Shown piece by piece: positions 24,261-32,940 of a DNA stretch of 38,075 bases. The notes under the pieces are model-generated. The model had not been told where the DNA came from. It did no database searches and was given only the letters and a program-made list of their open reading frames with translations. Origin of the DNA: Desulfobacteraceae bacterium 4572_123 (lineage in GTDB: Bacteria; Desulfobacterota; Desulfobacteria; Desulfobacterales; 4572-123). The translations under genes were made by a program, and so were the position numbers. Location: positions 1 to 38,075 of the forward strand of contig NBLJ01000067.1 in assembly GCA_002084545.1 (NCBI GenBank), read 5' to 3'. Every line of letters begins with the position of its first letter. The first letter of the stretch is position 1.

Positions 24261-26240
24261 ATGGCTATACCGAATAAACCTTTAGGCGAACTTAAAGCCG
24301 TTAGAGACCCGGAAGTTGAGGAGCGCGAAGTTGATATCTTGATCGTCGGCGGCGGAATGGCTGCTTGCGGCGCTGCTTTTGAAGCTAAAAAATGGATGGA
24401 TGAGGGGCAGAGTGTCCTGCTGTGCGACAAGGCTGCCATGGAAAGATCCGGCGCGGTTGCCCAGGGCCTTTCCGCCATTAATACCTATGTCGGCGACAAC
24501 ACCCCTGAAGACTATGTCCGCATGGTCCGCAACGACCTCATGGGGCTGGTTCGTGAAGATTTGATTTACGATCTTGGCTGTCACGTTGATGATTCGGTTC
24601 ATCTGTTTGAAGAGTGGGGACTGCCGATTTGGAAAAAAACTGAAGACGGCAAAAACCTGGATGGCAAAAAGGGTATGAAGGCAGGCACGTTGAAAGATGG
24701 TGCCGCACCGGTCCGTACAGGTAAATGGCAGATCATGATCAACGGCGAATCCTACAAACGGATCGTTGCAGAAGCCGCCAAACTGGCTATAGGCGAAGAC
24801 AATATCCTGGAACGCTGCTTCATCGTCGAGCTTCTGCTGGACGCCAATAATGAAAACACCATTGCCGGCGCAGTGGGTTTTTCCGTCCGTGAGAATAAAA
24901 TCTATATCATCAAATGCAAGAGCATGATGGTTGCCTGCGGTGGTGCCGTAAATATCTATCAGCCCCGCAGTGTCGGTGAGGGCAAGGGCCGCGCCTGGTA
25001 CCCGGTATGGAATGCCGGTTCCACCTACACCATGTGTATGAAAGTTGGTGCGGAACTTACCATGATGGAGAATCGTTTCACCCCGGCCCGTTTTAAAGAC
25101 GGATACGGTCCGGTCGGCGCATGGTTCCTCCTGTTCAAGGCTAAAACTCTCAACGGTCTGGGCGAAGCGTTTGCCGGCAGTGATGCGGCCAAGATCGAGC
25201 TGGAAAAATATGCTCCCTATGGCACCGCCGCCATCACCCCGACCTGTCTGCGTAACCACCTGATGCTGTTTGAGATGAAAGAGGGCCGTGGCCCGATCAT
25301 GATGGATACGGTCACTGCTTTGGCAACCCTCGGCGAGACCATGAGCAAGAAAGAGCTCAAGCATCTTGAATCGGAAGCCTGGGAAGATTTCCTCGATATG
25401 ACCTGTGGCCAGGCCAACCTGTGGTGTGCCCAGGACTGCGAGCCGGAAAAGAAAAATTCCGAGGTCATGCCCACCGAGCCTTACCTGCTGGGTTCCCACT
25501 CCGGCTGCTGCGGTCTGTGGACATCGGGTCCGGATTATGACTGGATACCTGATGCCTACAAGATCAAAGCTGCCAACGGCAAGGTATACAATCGTATGAC
25601 GACGGTCAACGGTCTGTTTACAGCCGGTGACGGTGTCGGCGGCTCCGGTCATAAGTTCTCCTCGGGCTCCCATGCCGAAGGACGTATGGTAGCCAAGGAG
25701 ATGGTGAAATATGCCAAGGACAATGCCGATTTTACGCCGGTCCTGAAGCAGTCCAATGAAGAACTTGTGGATCTGGTTTACAAACCGGTCCGGACTTTCC
25801 TTGACAATTGTGCCTACACCACCGCCATCGACATCAACCCCAGTTACATCAAACCCAATGGAATGATGTACCGTCTGATGAAAGCTACTCATGAGTATGG
25901 CGCGGGGACAGCGACCTTTTATATGACATCCAGCAAAAGTCTGGAGATCGTAATGAATCTTCTGTCCACCATGCGCGAAGATTGCGCTAAAATGGCTGCC
26001 GGGGATGTGCATGAATTGATGCGTGCCTGGGAAATCGAGCATCGGATCTGGACCGTGGAAGCGCATCTGCGTCACATCCAGTATCGTAAGGAAACCCGCT
26101 ATCCCGGTTTCTATTATCAGTCCGATTATCCGGGCCAGGATGACGAAAACTGGTTCTGCTTCGTCAATTCCAAGTATGATCCGGCCAAGGCTGAATGGGA
26201 TATATTCAAGAAAGACTATATCAAGATCATCGCGGACTAA
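24261..26240 (+). CDS. aprA: Adenylylsulfate reductase alpha subunit
   Basis: 659 residues, close to other SRB AprA proteins. This flavoprotein of the fumarate reductase/succinate dehydrogenase family reduces APS at the FAD. The FAD-binding start VDILIVGGGMAACGAAFEAK is followed by the conserved ERSGAVAQGLSAINTYVGD, NRFTPARFKDGYGPVGAWF and GSHSGCCGLWTSGPDYDW segments. The last two are near the active site. The C-terminal ERW-like PGFYYQSDYPGQDDENWFCF is typical. AGGAGG is seven bases before the ATG. A strong terminator follows the gene, so aprBA and qmo may be separately transcribed. Confidence 0.98.
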   Translation: MAIPNKPLGELKAVRDPEVEEREVDILIVGGGMAACGAAFEAKKWMDEGQSVLLCDKAAMERSGAVAQGLSAINTYVGDNTPEDYVRMVRNDLMGLVREDLIYDLGCHVDDSVHLFEEWGLPIWKKTEDGKNLDGKKGMKAGTLKDGAAPVRTGKWQIMINGESYKRIVAEAAKLAIGEDNILERCFIVELLLDANNENTIAGAVGFSVRENKIYIIKCKSMMVACGGAVNIYQPRSVGEGKGRAWYPVWNAGSTYTMCMKVGAELTMMENRFTPARFKDGYGPVGAWFLLFKAKTLNGLGEAFAGSDAAKIELEKYAPYGTAAITPTCLRNHLMLFEMKEGRGPIMMDTVTALATLGETMSKKELKHLESEAWEDFLDMTCGQANLWCAQDCEPEKKNSEVMPTEPYLLGSHSGCCGLWTSGPDYDWIPDAYKIKAANGKVYNRMTTVNGLFTAGDGVGGSGHKFSSGSHAEGRMVAKEMVKYAKDNADFTPVLKQSNEELVDLVYKPVRTFLDNCAYTTAIDINPSYIKPNGMMYRLMKATHEYGAGTATFYMTSSKSLEIVMNLLSTMREDCAKMAAGDVHELMRAWEIEHRIWTVEAHLRHIQYRKETRYPGFYYQSDYPGQDDENWFCFVNSKYDPAKAEWDIFKKDYIKIIAD

Positions 26241-26279
26241 GTAAGGTGCGGCTGTAGTTGCGGTCGAACCTGAGAAGGG

Positions 26280-26312
26280 CCTCCAGGTGTCGTGCGGCAC
26301 CTGGAGGTTTTT
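26280..26312 (+). terminator. Strong terminator after aprA
   Basis: CCTCCAGGTG and CACCTGGAGG form a perfect ten-pair stem around an eight-base loop, followed by TTTTT. This separates aprBA from qmoABC. Confidence 0.95.
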
Positions 26313-26548
26313 ATTAATATCCAGCCATGTTGTCATTTCCAATTCGGACGATATTCCAAAAGTTTGCAAATTGTCCGTATGCCTATCTGCTTGACGCCTT
26401 CATATTCCGATGATCATTTCAGATGAGTTCGGGTTTACTCAAGTTGCGTGAAGTATTCAGGTATCCGGACAATTTACGGGATATCGTCTGATGAGAAAAT
26501 GATTTTTTTAAATATTCATTAACCATGTACAATGCACGGAGGGATAGC

Positions 26549-27286
26549 ATGACAGAAGATAAATCAGCCCCAGCTAACGGAAGTATCCTTGTTGTTGGAG
26601 GGGGGATAAGCGGGTTGACTACCGCTCTCGAAGCTGCCGAAGTAGGGTACGAGGTGTTTCTGATCGAAAAGAACCCTTACCTCGGTGGGAGAGTCGCCCA
26701 GTTAAACCAGTATTTCCCTAAACTGTGCCCCCCTACCTGCGGCCTTGAGATTAATTTCAGAAGGATCAAGGAGAATCCCCTGATCAAGGTACTCACAATG
26801 GCCGAGGTCGAAAAGGTCAAGGGTGGACCAGGGAGTTATGATGTGACCATCAGGATCAGCCCAAGGTATGTAAATGAGAACTGTACCTGCTGCGGGGAAT
26901 GTGCCGAAGCTTGTAAGACGGAGGTCTCCAATGAATTAAATTTTGGAATGGACAAGATCAAGGGCGCTTATCTGCCCCATGAGATGGCTTTTCCGGCACG
27001 CTATGTGATTTCACCCCGGATCATAGGCACCGAAGCCGCCGAAAAGTGCAAGGAAGCATGTAAATACGATGCAATAGACCTTGACATGAAAACGAAAACA
27101 ATAGACCTCAAAATAGGGGCAATTGTCTGGGCCACCGGCTGGGAGCCCTATGATGCGGCCGGCAATCAGATCAGCGTGACTGATGCCCGGGGACGTACCA
27201 CAAGTTTTGAATACGATGTCCTGAACCGGCGCACAAAGACGGTTTATCCGGATTTTTGTGAAGGGCAAGGTTGCCGAAGTCAGTGA
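26549..27286 (+). CDS. qmoA: QmoA N-terminal part, broken and fused to an Rhs/YD-repeat segment
   Basis: QmoA is an HdrA-like flavoprotein of the menaquinol-to-APS-reductase complex. This frame begins ATG with GGAGG seven bases upstream. An in-frame ATG at 26525 lacks a site. SILVVGGGISGLTTALEAAE is the FAD-binding loop, PPTCGLEINF is conserved, and CTCCGECAEACKTE matches cluster-binding cysteines. True QmoA sequence ends at GAIVWATGWEPYDA near 27155. The next ~33 codons read as an Rhs repeat (AGNQISVTDARGRTTSFEYD and so on). A frame change then gives an early stop. About 100 residues of QmoA are missing. QmoA is needed for sulfate reduction in studied SRB, so a chimeric assembly is likely. 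Confidence 0.9.
   Translation: MTEDKSAPANGSILVVGGGISGLTTALEAAEVGYEVFLIEKNPYLGGRVAQLNQYFPKLCPPTCGLEINFRRIKENPLIKVLTMAEVEKVKGGPGSYDVTIRISPRYVNENCTCCGECAEACKTEVSNELNFGMDKIKGAYLPHEMAFPARYVISPRIIGTEAAEKCKEACKYDAIDLDMKTKTIDLKIGAIVWATGWEPYDAAGNQISVTDARGRTTSFEYDVLNRRTKTVYPDFCEGQGCRSQ
27151..27253 (+). repeat. Rhs/YD-repeat coding fragment inside qmoA
   Basis: About 103 bases encode YDAAGNQISVTDARGRTTSF and EYDVLNRRTKTVYPD. This is roughly one and a half copies of the YD repeat of Rhs/wall-associated proteins. Nothing like it occurs in QmoA proteins. It joins in frame at the 5' side, through shared PYDA coding sequence, and out of frame at the 3' side. Confidence 0.85.
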
Positions 27287-27578
27287 AGATCCGAACTCCG
27301 GGAATATCACACTGGTAGCCGAAAATGCCGTAACCGGTGAAAAGATCAGGCAGACCGTGGACCTGGCCGTGCTGGCCACCGGCATGCAGCCCACTGCAGT
27401 TAATGCCAAGCTGCCCGCTGACCTGAACTATAATGCCGACGGATTTATTATAAATGATTTTGAAAAGGGCGGTATGTTTGCCACCGGATGTGCCAATAAA
27501 CCGGTTGACGTGGTCTCGTCCAATCAAAATGCAACCGGTATGGCCCTCAAGGCGATTCAAACCCTGGTGAGGAGGTAA
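27258..27578 (+). CDS. qmoA: QmoA C-terminal fragment (frame-shifted)
   Basis: This frame, open from 27255 as FVKGKVAEVSEDPNSG, carries the last ~107 residues of QmoA. LAVLATGMQPTAVNAKLPAD and GGMFATGCANKPVDVVSSNQ are the conserved FAD-domain end. The final codons include AGGAGG, which is the ribosome-binding site of qmoB. The GTG at 27258 is only the first possible start in the frame and has no site of its own. I regard it as the 3' end of the damaged qmoA. Confidence 0.9.
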   Translation: MKGKVAEVSEDPNSGNITLVAENAVTGEKIRQTVDLAVLATGMQPTAVNAKLPADLNYNADGFIINDFEKGGMFATGCANKPVDVVSSNQNATGMALKAIQTLVRR

Positions 27579-27581
27579 TCC

Positions 27582-29921
27582 ATGGATAAAAAATATGGCG
27601 TATATATCTGCACAGGCTGCGGAATCGGAGATGCCCTTGACATCAAAGAGCTGTGTGGCATACCCGAGGAAGAGGGATTGCCTGTTGCAACCCATCCCTG
27701 TTTGTGCGGCAAGGAAGGTCTGGCACTGTTAAAAAAGGATATTGCTGAAAAAGGGACCAACACCCTTGTTATCGGTGCATGTTCACGGCGGGTCAATTTC
27801 GATGTTTTTAAATTTGACGGCTGCATTGTCGATCGTGTGAACCTGAGAGAACAGGTGGTCTGGTCTCATCCGCGCTCCGAATTTCCGGCGCTTACCGAAG
27901 AGCAGAAAGATGATGAGGAACATTTCGACCGGCTTCAGATGCTGGCCGAGGACTATGTCAAAATGGGCATGGCACGGGTTGAAAAAGTCGATCTTCCCGA
28001 ACCATCCAAATTAGATACCTTCAGCCGCGGGATACTTGTGATCGGCGGCGGGATGACCGGTATGGCAGCGGCTCTGGATGCTGCTAAAGCCGGTTATGAG
28101 GTAACTATTGTCGAGAAGGAACCCGCACTGGGGGGGAACGCAAACAACTGGCGTCGACAGTTGCCTGTACAGGATCCCTATGAAGAGCTGATTGACCCGA
28201 TAGTAGCTGATACGATCAAGGCGGTTGAGTCCGCCAAGAATATTACGATCAAAACCGAAACCGTAGTGGCCCGGATTGCCGGCCAGCCGGGCGAGTTCAC
28301 CGTGACGTTGAAAAAACCGGGTGAAAAAATTGAGTTTGATGTGCCCTACCCCCTGCCCGATGAGATGAAGGTGGATGAAAACGGCAAGGAACTGGATGTG
28401 GATCAGCAGGTCGAGCGTTACAAGGAATACAACGAGGGGCGGGTCGATATTCTGGCCCTGGATCCTGACGGTGAGCTTTTCGGAGCCGTGATCCTGGCAG
28501 CCGGATGGCGGCCGTATGAGCCAAAAGGCGATGAGTTTGCCCATCTTGGATTCGGCATTTCTCCCGATGTGGTTACCAATGCCCAGTTCGAAAAACTGGC
28601 TGCCGCAGGCAAGATTGTAAGACCCTCCGACGGGAGGCAGGCCAAATCGGTGGTGTTTATTCAGAGTCCTGATAAAAATGACGACGATAATGATTTTTCC
28701 TATACCGGCAGTGTAACCAGCCTGGTGGCCCTCAAGCAGGCTAAATATGTGCGCGAGGATTATGAAGACGGCAAGGCCTATGTTTTTTACCAGCATATGC
28801 GCACTCCGGGGCTGCAGGAAAATTTTTATAAAAGCCTTCAGCAGGACAGGGGAATTTTTCTCAGTAAGGGCGAAGTGATGAACGTGTCGGCAAATGGTGA
28901 CTCCCTGATAGTGGAGGCGGACCACACCCTTTTGGGTGAAAAGGTCAAGGTCAAGGCCGACATGGTTGTCCTGGCCACCGGTATGGTGCCGGCCACGGCC
29001 GATGATCCGGTCATCAACCTGGCTTACCGACAGGGACCGGCTTTTCGGGATATCGATCTTTTTGACGGGTATTCGGATTCCAATTTTATCTGTTTCCCAT
29101 ATGAAACCCAGCGAACCGGAATCTATGCCGCAGGTTGCGTACGACGTTCCATGACCCTGGAGGAATCCATGGAAGATGCCGCCGGAGCGGCCCTCAAGGC
29201 GATTCAGTGCATCGAATCATCCAACCGTGGCGTGTCTGTACATCCGAGGTCGGGAGACATGACATTCCCCGATTTCTTTTTCCAGAGATGTACTCAGTGC
29301 AAACGCTGCACCGAAGAATGTCCTTTCGGGGCACTGGATGACGATGAAAAGGGCACTCCCAAGCCCAACCCCACCCGGTGTCGTCGCTGTGGTACCTGCA
29401 TGGGGGCCTGTCCGGAACGGATTATCGGGTTTGCCGACTATAATATCGACAGCATCGGCTCCATGGTAAAATCCATCGGGGTACCGTCAGAGGACGATTA
29501 TGACGAGCCGCCTATGCGCATCCTGGGACTGGTGTGTGAAAATGATGCCTATCCGGCCCTTGATATGGCCGGGCTGCACCGGCTTTCCTTTTCGGCGGAT
29601 GTCCGCTTTATACCGGTGCGTTGCCTGGGCTCGGTCAATGTGATCTGGATCAAGGATGCCCTGGCTCAGGGCATGGACGGCGTGTTCCTGCTGGGCTGCA
29701 AGCACGGCGATGATTATCAGTGCCATTTTGTAAAGGGCAGTGAACTGGCCGAAATCCGCATGCAGAAAATCGGGGATGCACTGTCGAGCCTGGCCCTGGA
29801 AGAGGAACGGGTCGCTCAGTTTGATATCGCCATTGACGATTATGACAAGCTTCCCAAGATCATCAATGATTTTGCGGAATTAATAGAAGACCTTGGCCCG
29901 AACCCGTTCAAGGGTTTCTAA
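27582..29921 (+). CDS. qmoB: Quinone-interacting membrane-bound oxidoreductase subunit QmoB
   Basis: 779 residues. An HdrA-like flavoprotein fused to an MvhD-like C-terminal domain, as in other QmoB proteins. It begins with an N-terminal Cys region (YICTGCGIGDALDIKELCGI and HPCLCGKEG). The FAD-binding loop ILVIGGGMTGMAAALDAAKA follows. Two ferredoxin motifs lie at about residues 568-610 (CTQCKRCTEECPFGAL and CRRCGTCMGACPERIIG). The MvhD-like end contains PVRCLGSVN and FLLGCKHGDDYQCHFVKG. It likely relays electrons between QmoC and AprBA. The ATG follows GAGGAGG by six bases, and the gene is intact. Confidence 0.96.
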   Translation: MDKKYGVYICTGCGIGDALDIKELCGIPEEEGLPVATHPCLCGKEGLALLKKDIAEKGTNTLVIGACSRRVNFDVFKFDGCIVDRVNLREQVVWSHPRSEFPALTEEQKDDEEHFDRLQMLAEDYVKMGMARVEKVDLPEPSKLDTFSRGILVIGGGMTGMAAALDAAKAGYEVTIVEKEPALGGNANNWRRQLPVQDPYEELIDPIVADTIKAVESAKNITIKTETVVARIAGQPGEFTVTLKKPGEKIEFDVPYPLPDEMKVDENGKELDVDQQVERYKEYNEGRVDILALDPDGELFGAVILAAGWRPYEPKGDEFAHLGFGISPDVVTNAQFEKLAAAGKIVRPSDGRQAKSVVFIQSPDKNDDDNDFSYTGSVTSLVALKQAKYVREDYEDGKAYVFYQHMRTPGLQENFYKSLQQDRGIFLSKGEVMNVSANGDSLIVEADHTLLGEKVKVKADMVVLATGMVPATADDPVINLAYRQGPAFRDIDLFDGYSDSNFICFPYETQRTGIYAAGCVRRSMTLEESMEDAAGAALKAIQCIESSNRGVSVHPRSGDMTFPDFFFQRCTQCKRCTEECPFGALDDDEKGTPKPNPTRCRRCGTCMGACPERIIGFADYNIDSIGSMVKSIGVPSEDDYDEPPMRILGLVCENDAYPALDMAGLHRLSFSADVRFIPVRCLGSVNVIWIKDALAQGMDGVFLLGCKHGDDYQCHFVKGSELAEIRMQKIGDALSSLALEEERVAQFDIAIDDYDKLPKIINDFAELIEDLGPNPFKGF

Positions 29922-30000
29922 TGATTGAAGCTATCTGGCTGGATTCGGACGGCCGGGAACGGCTGTCGGATTCAGCTCCCAAGATTAAGGAGATATGAAT

Positions 30001-31152
30001 ATGGCTGATAGATATTTGATTGAGCCGGATGTTAATTTTATAAACGAAATAGCCGGGCTGGGCGGTGAAGATTTGAAAAAATGCTTTCAATGCGCCACCT
30101 GTTCGGTGGCTTGTCCTATTTCCCCGGATAACAAACCGTTTCCACGTAAAGAGATGATCGCGGCATCCTGGGGGCTCAAGGATAAACTGGTGGGCAATGG
30201 TGATATATGGTTGTGTCACAACTGCGGCGACTGCTCCACACTGTGTCCCCGTGGCGCCAAACCCGGTGACGTGCTTGCCGCAATTCGCCAGTATGCAATC
30301 ACCGATTATGCAGCTCCCAAAGCTCTCGGCAAGATGGTCAATGATCCCAAAAAATTGCCGGTACTGCTGGCAATTCCCACGGTTTTATTCATAGTGGTGG
30401 GCCTGCTCCTGAAGCTGCTTGGTGTCAACTGGCTGAATTTTGCACCCGGTGGTGATGAAATCGTTCATTCCCACTTTTTTTCAAGCTGGCTGGTTGATCT
30501 GATGATGATTCCGGCTTCATTCTGGGCGGTTGCGGTTTTCGGGCTGGGATTGAAGCGGTTTCTGGCCGACATCCATGCCAACGCCCTGGCCGAGGGTAAG
30601 ACGGACAAGGAGTCCATCGAACCGGTGGGATTTGTCCAGGCCCTGATCAGGATCATCCCAACCATCCTGAAGCATGATAAATTCAACGAATGCAGCGAAA
30701 ACAAGGACCGGTCCACGGCCCATATGATGGTTTTTTTCGGTTTTATCGGTCTGTTTATCGTTACCTCTATTTTCTTTATCGTACTGTACGTGTTCCAGAT
30801 TCACGGGCCCTATTCACAGATGAACCCGGTAAAATGGCTTGCCAATATTGCAGGCGTGTCCCTGGTTATCGGCAGCAGCCTGATGATTAAAAACCGCCTG
30901 GCCAAAAAAGATGATCAGGTATCAACCTATCAGGACTGGTTTCTCATCGGACTTGCCCTGGCTCTCGGGCTTAGCGGTATGCTGGCGGAAATGACTCGAC
31001 TGGGCGGTTTGGCCGGTATCTCCTATTTCCTCTATTTCGTCCATCTGGTTTTTGTATGGTCCCTGTTTATCTATGTGCCGTTTACAAAGCTGGCGCATAT
31101 CGTATATCGTACCACTGCCATGGCCTATTCGGAATATGGAAATAGAAAATAG
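30001..31152 (+). CDS. qmoC: Quinone-interacting membrane-bound oxidoreductase subunit QmoC
   Basis: About 383 residues. The N-terminal cytoplasmic part carries HdrC-like [4Fe-4S] motifs CFQCATCSVACPIS and CHNCGDCSTLCPRG. The C-terminal part is a membrane domain of the HdrE/NarI cytochrome b type with about six hydrophobic helices, beginning with LPVLLAIPTVLFIVVGLLLK. It oxidises menaquinol and passes electrons to QmoAB. Of two nearby ATGs, 30001 has the better spacing (eight bases) from AAGGAG than 29995. It is followed by a strong terminator, which ends the qmo operon. Confidence 0.96.
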   Translation: MADRYLIEPDVNFINEIAGLGGEDLKKCFQCATCSVACPISPDNKPFPRKEMIAASWGLKDKLVGNGDIWLCHNCGDCSTLCPRGAKPGDVLAAIRQYAITDYAAPKALGKMVNDPKKLPVLLAIPTVLFIVVGLLLKLLGVNWLNFAPGGDEIVHSHFFSSWLVDLMMIPASFWAVAVFGLGLKRFLADIHANALAEGKTDKESIEPVGFVQALIRIIPTILKHDKFNECSENKDRSTAHMMVFFGFIGLFIVTSIFFIVLYVFQIHGPYSQMNPVKWLANIAGVSLVIGSSLMIKNRLAKKDDQVSTYQDWFLIGLALALGLSGMLAEMTRLGGLAGISYFLYFVHLVFVWSLFIYVPFTKLAHIVYRTTAMAYSEYGNRK

Positions 31153-31170
31153 ATAAAAAAACAAGTCGTA

Positions 31171-31208
31171 AAAAAGGGGAAGCTTCTAAAAAGGGGCTTC
31201 CCCTTTTT
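31171..31208 (+). terminator. Strong terminator after qmoC
   Basis: AAAAAGGGGAAGC and GCTTCCCCTTTTT form a thirteen-pair stem around a twelve-base loop. The 3' arm itself supplies the T-run. It is almost symmetric and could also serve from the opposite strand. Confidence 0.93.
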
Positions 31209-31323
31209 CTATTTCCAAAATCCACACTGACTGCGATATCAAGTTTCTGCCGGTCATGCATATGAGCGGTACTCTTACAAAAAGTGCCCTGATTGGTTTT
31301 TTCACGGATTGGGCCATGGCTTT

Positions 31324-31518
31324 TTAAGTATAAATTTTTTTAACTCTGCCAACCTGTCCATCCTCCAGCCGGACCTTTATACCGTGGGGATGACTGCTCG
31401 ATCTGGTGAGTATATTGCTGACAATGCCCCGGGTCGGTATTCCGGTGCGCTGGTCTTTTTTCAGTACGATGTCCACTTTGATTCCGGGTTTAATATCTCT
31501 GCGAATGCTTCCTTCCAT
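31324..31518 (-). CDS. YwbE family protein (DUF2196)
   Basis: 64 residues, typical for the family. IRRDIKPGIKVDIVLKKDQR and GIVSNILTRSSSHPHGIKVR and a GRVKKIY end are diagnostic. The function is unknown; the fold is probably a small beta-barrel. A GGAAG site precedes the ATG. It lies 25 bases after the patatin gene on the same strand and may share its promoter. Confidence 0.9.
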   Translation of the reverse strand: MEGSIRRDIKPGIKVDIVLKKDQRTGIPTRGIVSNILTRSSSHPHGIKVRLEDGQVGRVKKIYT

Positions 31519-31543
31519 CAGTTGCTTCCTTTTTTAAATTTCT

Positions 31544-32599
31544 CTATTCTGATTCCCGCTTTTCGGTTTCTGATCTCCGGCCTGTGATCTCAGACTTCAG
31601 ATCCCCGGCTTCCGATCTCGAATATTCGATTTCCAATCTCCGCCCTCGGTTCGGCTCCAGCAGTGCCTTGATATCCTCCATCTGCTGCTTAACGCCTGAA
31701 TATCCCTCTTCAATGGCATGTTCGACATTATCAAAATCCATCATTTTCAGTTCTCCCAGGCGCGGTTGTATTAATATGTCCGGCGGCTCCACCGCAAGGT
31801 TGATGCGGGTGATCCGTTCCTGCATGATGCCGATGGATGTGGTTACAGTCTCCATGATATCGGGTACGGATGACTCTTGTCGGAGCAGTTCATTGATTTT
31901 CTTTTTAAGGCTTGCGCCTGCGTTTTCATAATAATCAGTCAGTTTCTGTACCAGTTCATTTTTATATTCATGACGGTTGCCTGCCTTTTTGTCGGTGCCG
32001 GGTATTTTTTTTTGAATTTTTTTTCTGTCCTTGCGCGAGATAAGGCCGCTGTTAAGGTCCACAGCTATAACCACATCTGCCCCCATTGCCCTGGCAATAC
32101 CTACCGGCACCGGATCTACCAGACCGCCGTCTACAAGCCATCGGCCCTTGACGTTCGTCGGTGCAAAGAGGCCCGGCATGGACATGGTTGCCCGGAGGGC
32201 ATGCAATAGATTTCCGGATCTTAACACGACTTTGTCACCGCTCTCCAGATCCGTGGCAACCATTAACAAAGGGATGTTCAGTTGGGAAAAATCATTGACA
32301 TCGGTATGCATGGAAAAGAGTTCTTTTACTTTTTTGGTCGCGTTTAAGAAACCGGATCGAGGGAAGACCACATCAAAATAGGAAAAGACTTTTTTGCCAT
32401 CCATCCGAAGAACAAAATTCTTTAAACTTTTGAGACTTCCGCTGGCATAGATAGCGCCGATATAGGAGCCCACGCTGCATCCTGCAATGTAATTGATGGG
32501 GATATTTTCTTCTTCCAGGGCTTCAATGGCCCCGATATGAGCCCAGCCGCGTGATGATCCGCTGCCCAGGGCAAGGCCGACACTTTTTACGGGAGACAT
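31544..32599 (-). CDS. Patatin-like phospholipase, RssA type
   Basis: 351 residues. The patatin domain occupies about residues 5-190. GLALGSGSSRGWAHIGAI is the oxyanion-hole loop, GCSVGSYIGA contains the nucleophile serine, and WLVDGGLVDPVPV contains the catalytic aspartate. It would hydrolyse acyl groups from lipids, but the substrate is unknown. A C-terminal helical region follows. The last ~30 residues, rich in Arg/Ser/Glu, are encoded by degenerate 14-base repeats (separate entry) and are not part of the family. AGGAGG precedes the ATG, and a good promoter lies 180 bases upstream. Confidence 0.92.
   Translation of the reverse strand: MSPVKSVGLALGSGSSRGWAHIGAIEALEEENIPINYIAGCSVGSYIGAIYASGSLKSLKNFVLRMDGKKVFSYFDVVFPRSGFLNATKKVKELFSMHTDVNDFSQLNIPLLMVATDLESGDKVVLRSGNLLHALRATMSMPGLFAPTNVKGRWLVDGGLVDPVPVGIARAMGADVVIAVDLNSGLISRKDRKKIQKKIPGTDKKAGNRHEYKNELVQKLTDYYENAGASLKKKINELLRQESSVPDIMETVTTSIGIMQERITRINLAVEPPDILIQPRLGELKMMDFDNVEHAIEEGYSGVKQQMEDIKALLEPNRGRRLEIEYSRSEAGDLKSEITGRRSETEKRESE
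31568..31651. repeat. Degenerate 14-bp tandem repeat in the patatin gene 3' end
   Basis: About six units of 14 bases start at 31568, 31582, 31596, 31610, 31624 and 31638. The plus-strand consensus is close to TTCNGATCTCCGGC. The period is not a multiple of three, so each copy is read in another frame by the gene. Confidence 0.8.
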
Positions 32600-32671
32600 G
32601 GCTTCCTCCTGCGGTATTGTAAGGCCCAGAGGTGGATACCGTATTACATAATTTCAATCCGGATAAACCGA

Positions 32672-32741
32672 TTAAAATTGAATGTTGAAAAGTGAGAATT
32701 GAAAACTTGTGGTATCGCTCCGCTCTGTCTTTTTATTTTAT
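32672..32741 (+). repeat. Dispersed intergenic repeat, copy 1
   Basis: It shares a near-identical run with 35150-35231: GTGAGAANTGAAAACTTGTG followed by GTATCGCTCC, then a Ctc-rich part and ATTTTAT. It lies between genes and is probably a small non-autonomous element. Confidence 0.75.
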
Positions 32742-32778
32742 AGCATTGATAGAAAACGTTGTACTTACACTTTTTCTT

Positions 32779-32807
32779 TTTATACCTGTCCGGAGGTCGA
32801 TTGTCAA
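32779..32807 (-). promoter_or_regulatory. Promoter of the patatin-ywbE unit
   Basis: On the minus strand a perfect TTGACA and TATAAA are 17 bases apart. This is one of the best sigma70-type promoters in the window. The predicted start leaves a leader of about 170 bases. Confidence 0.65.
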
Positions 32808-32940
32808 AACATGGATTTTTAATCGGGAATATAACACAAGTTTCTTCCACTTGACAAATTGACTCTGTTGGATTAGCTCTGCAAAAGCTTTTGGAAATAA
32901 TTTTGCAAATTGAATATATTACAGAGATTTTAGGTGAAAA

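Larger units (their letters stand above)
32600..32940. other. Divergent intergenic region, patatin / MFS
   Basis: About 340 bases with no gene. It holds the promoter of the patatin gene (32779-32807, minus), a copy of a dispersed repeat at 32672-32741, and a plus-strand TTGACA at 32851 with no good -10, perhaps for the MFS gene. The minus-strand open frame across this region has no family features. Confidence 0.6.

Noticed and set aside
24282-26369. A 695-codon open frame antisense to aprA
   Set aside because: It mirrors the codon pattern of aprA, has no family features and no start signal. It is a shadow of a strongly biased gene.
27151-27253. An intact Rhs toxin locus or insertion sequence inside qmoA
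   Set aside because: Only about 100 bases of YD repeat are present. There is no toxin tip, immunity gene, transposase, inverted repeat or target duplication.
28011-28925. A 304-codon open frame antisense to qmoB
   Set aside because: It is fully inside an intact, well-recognised gene and shows no domain likeness.
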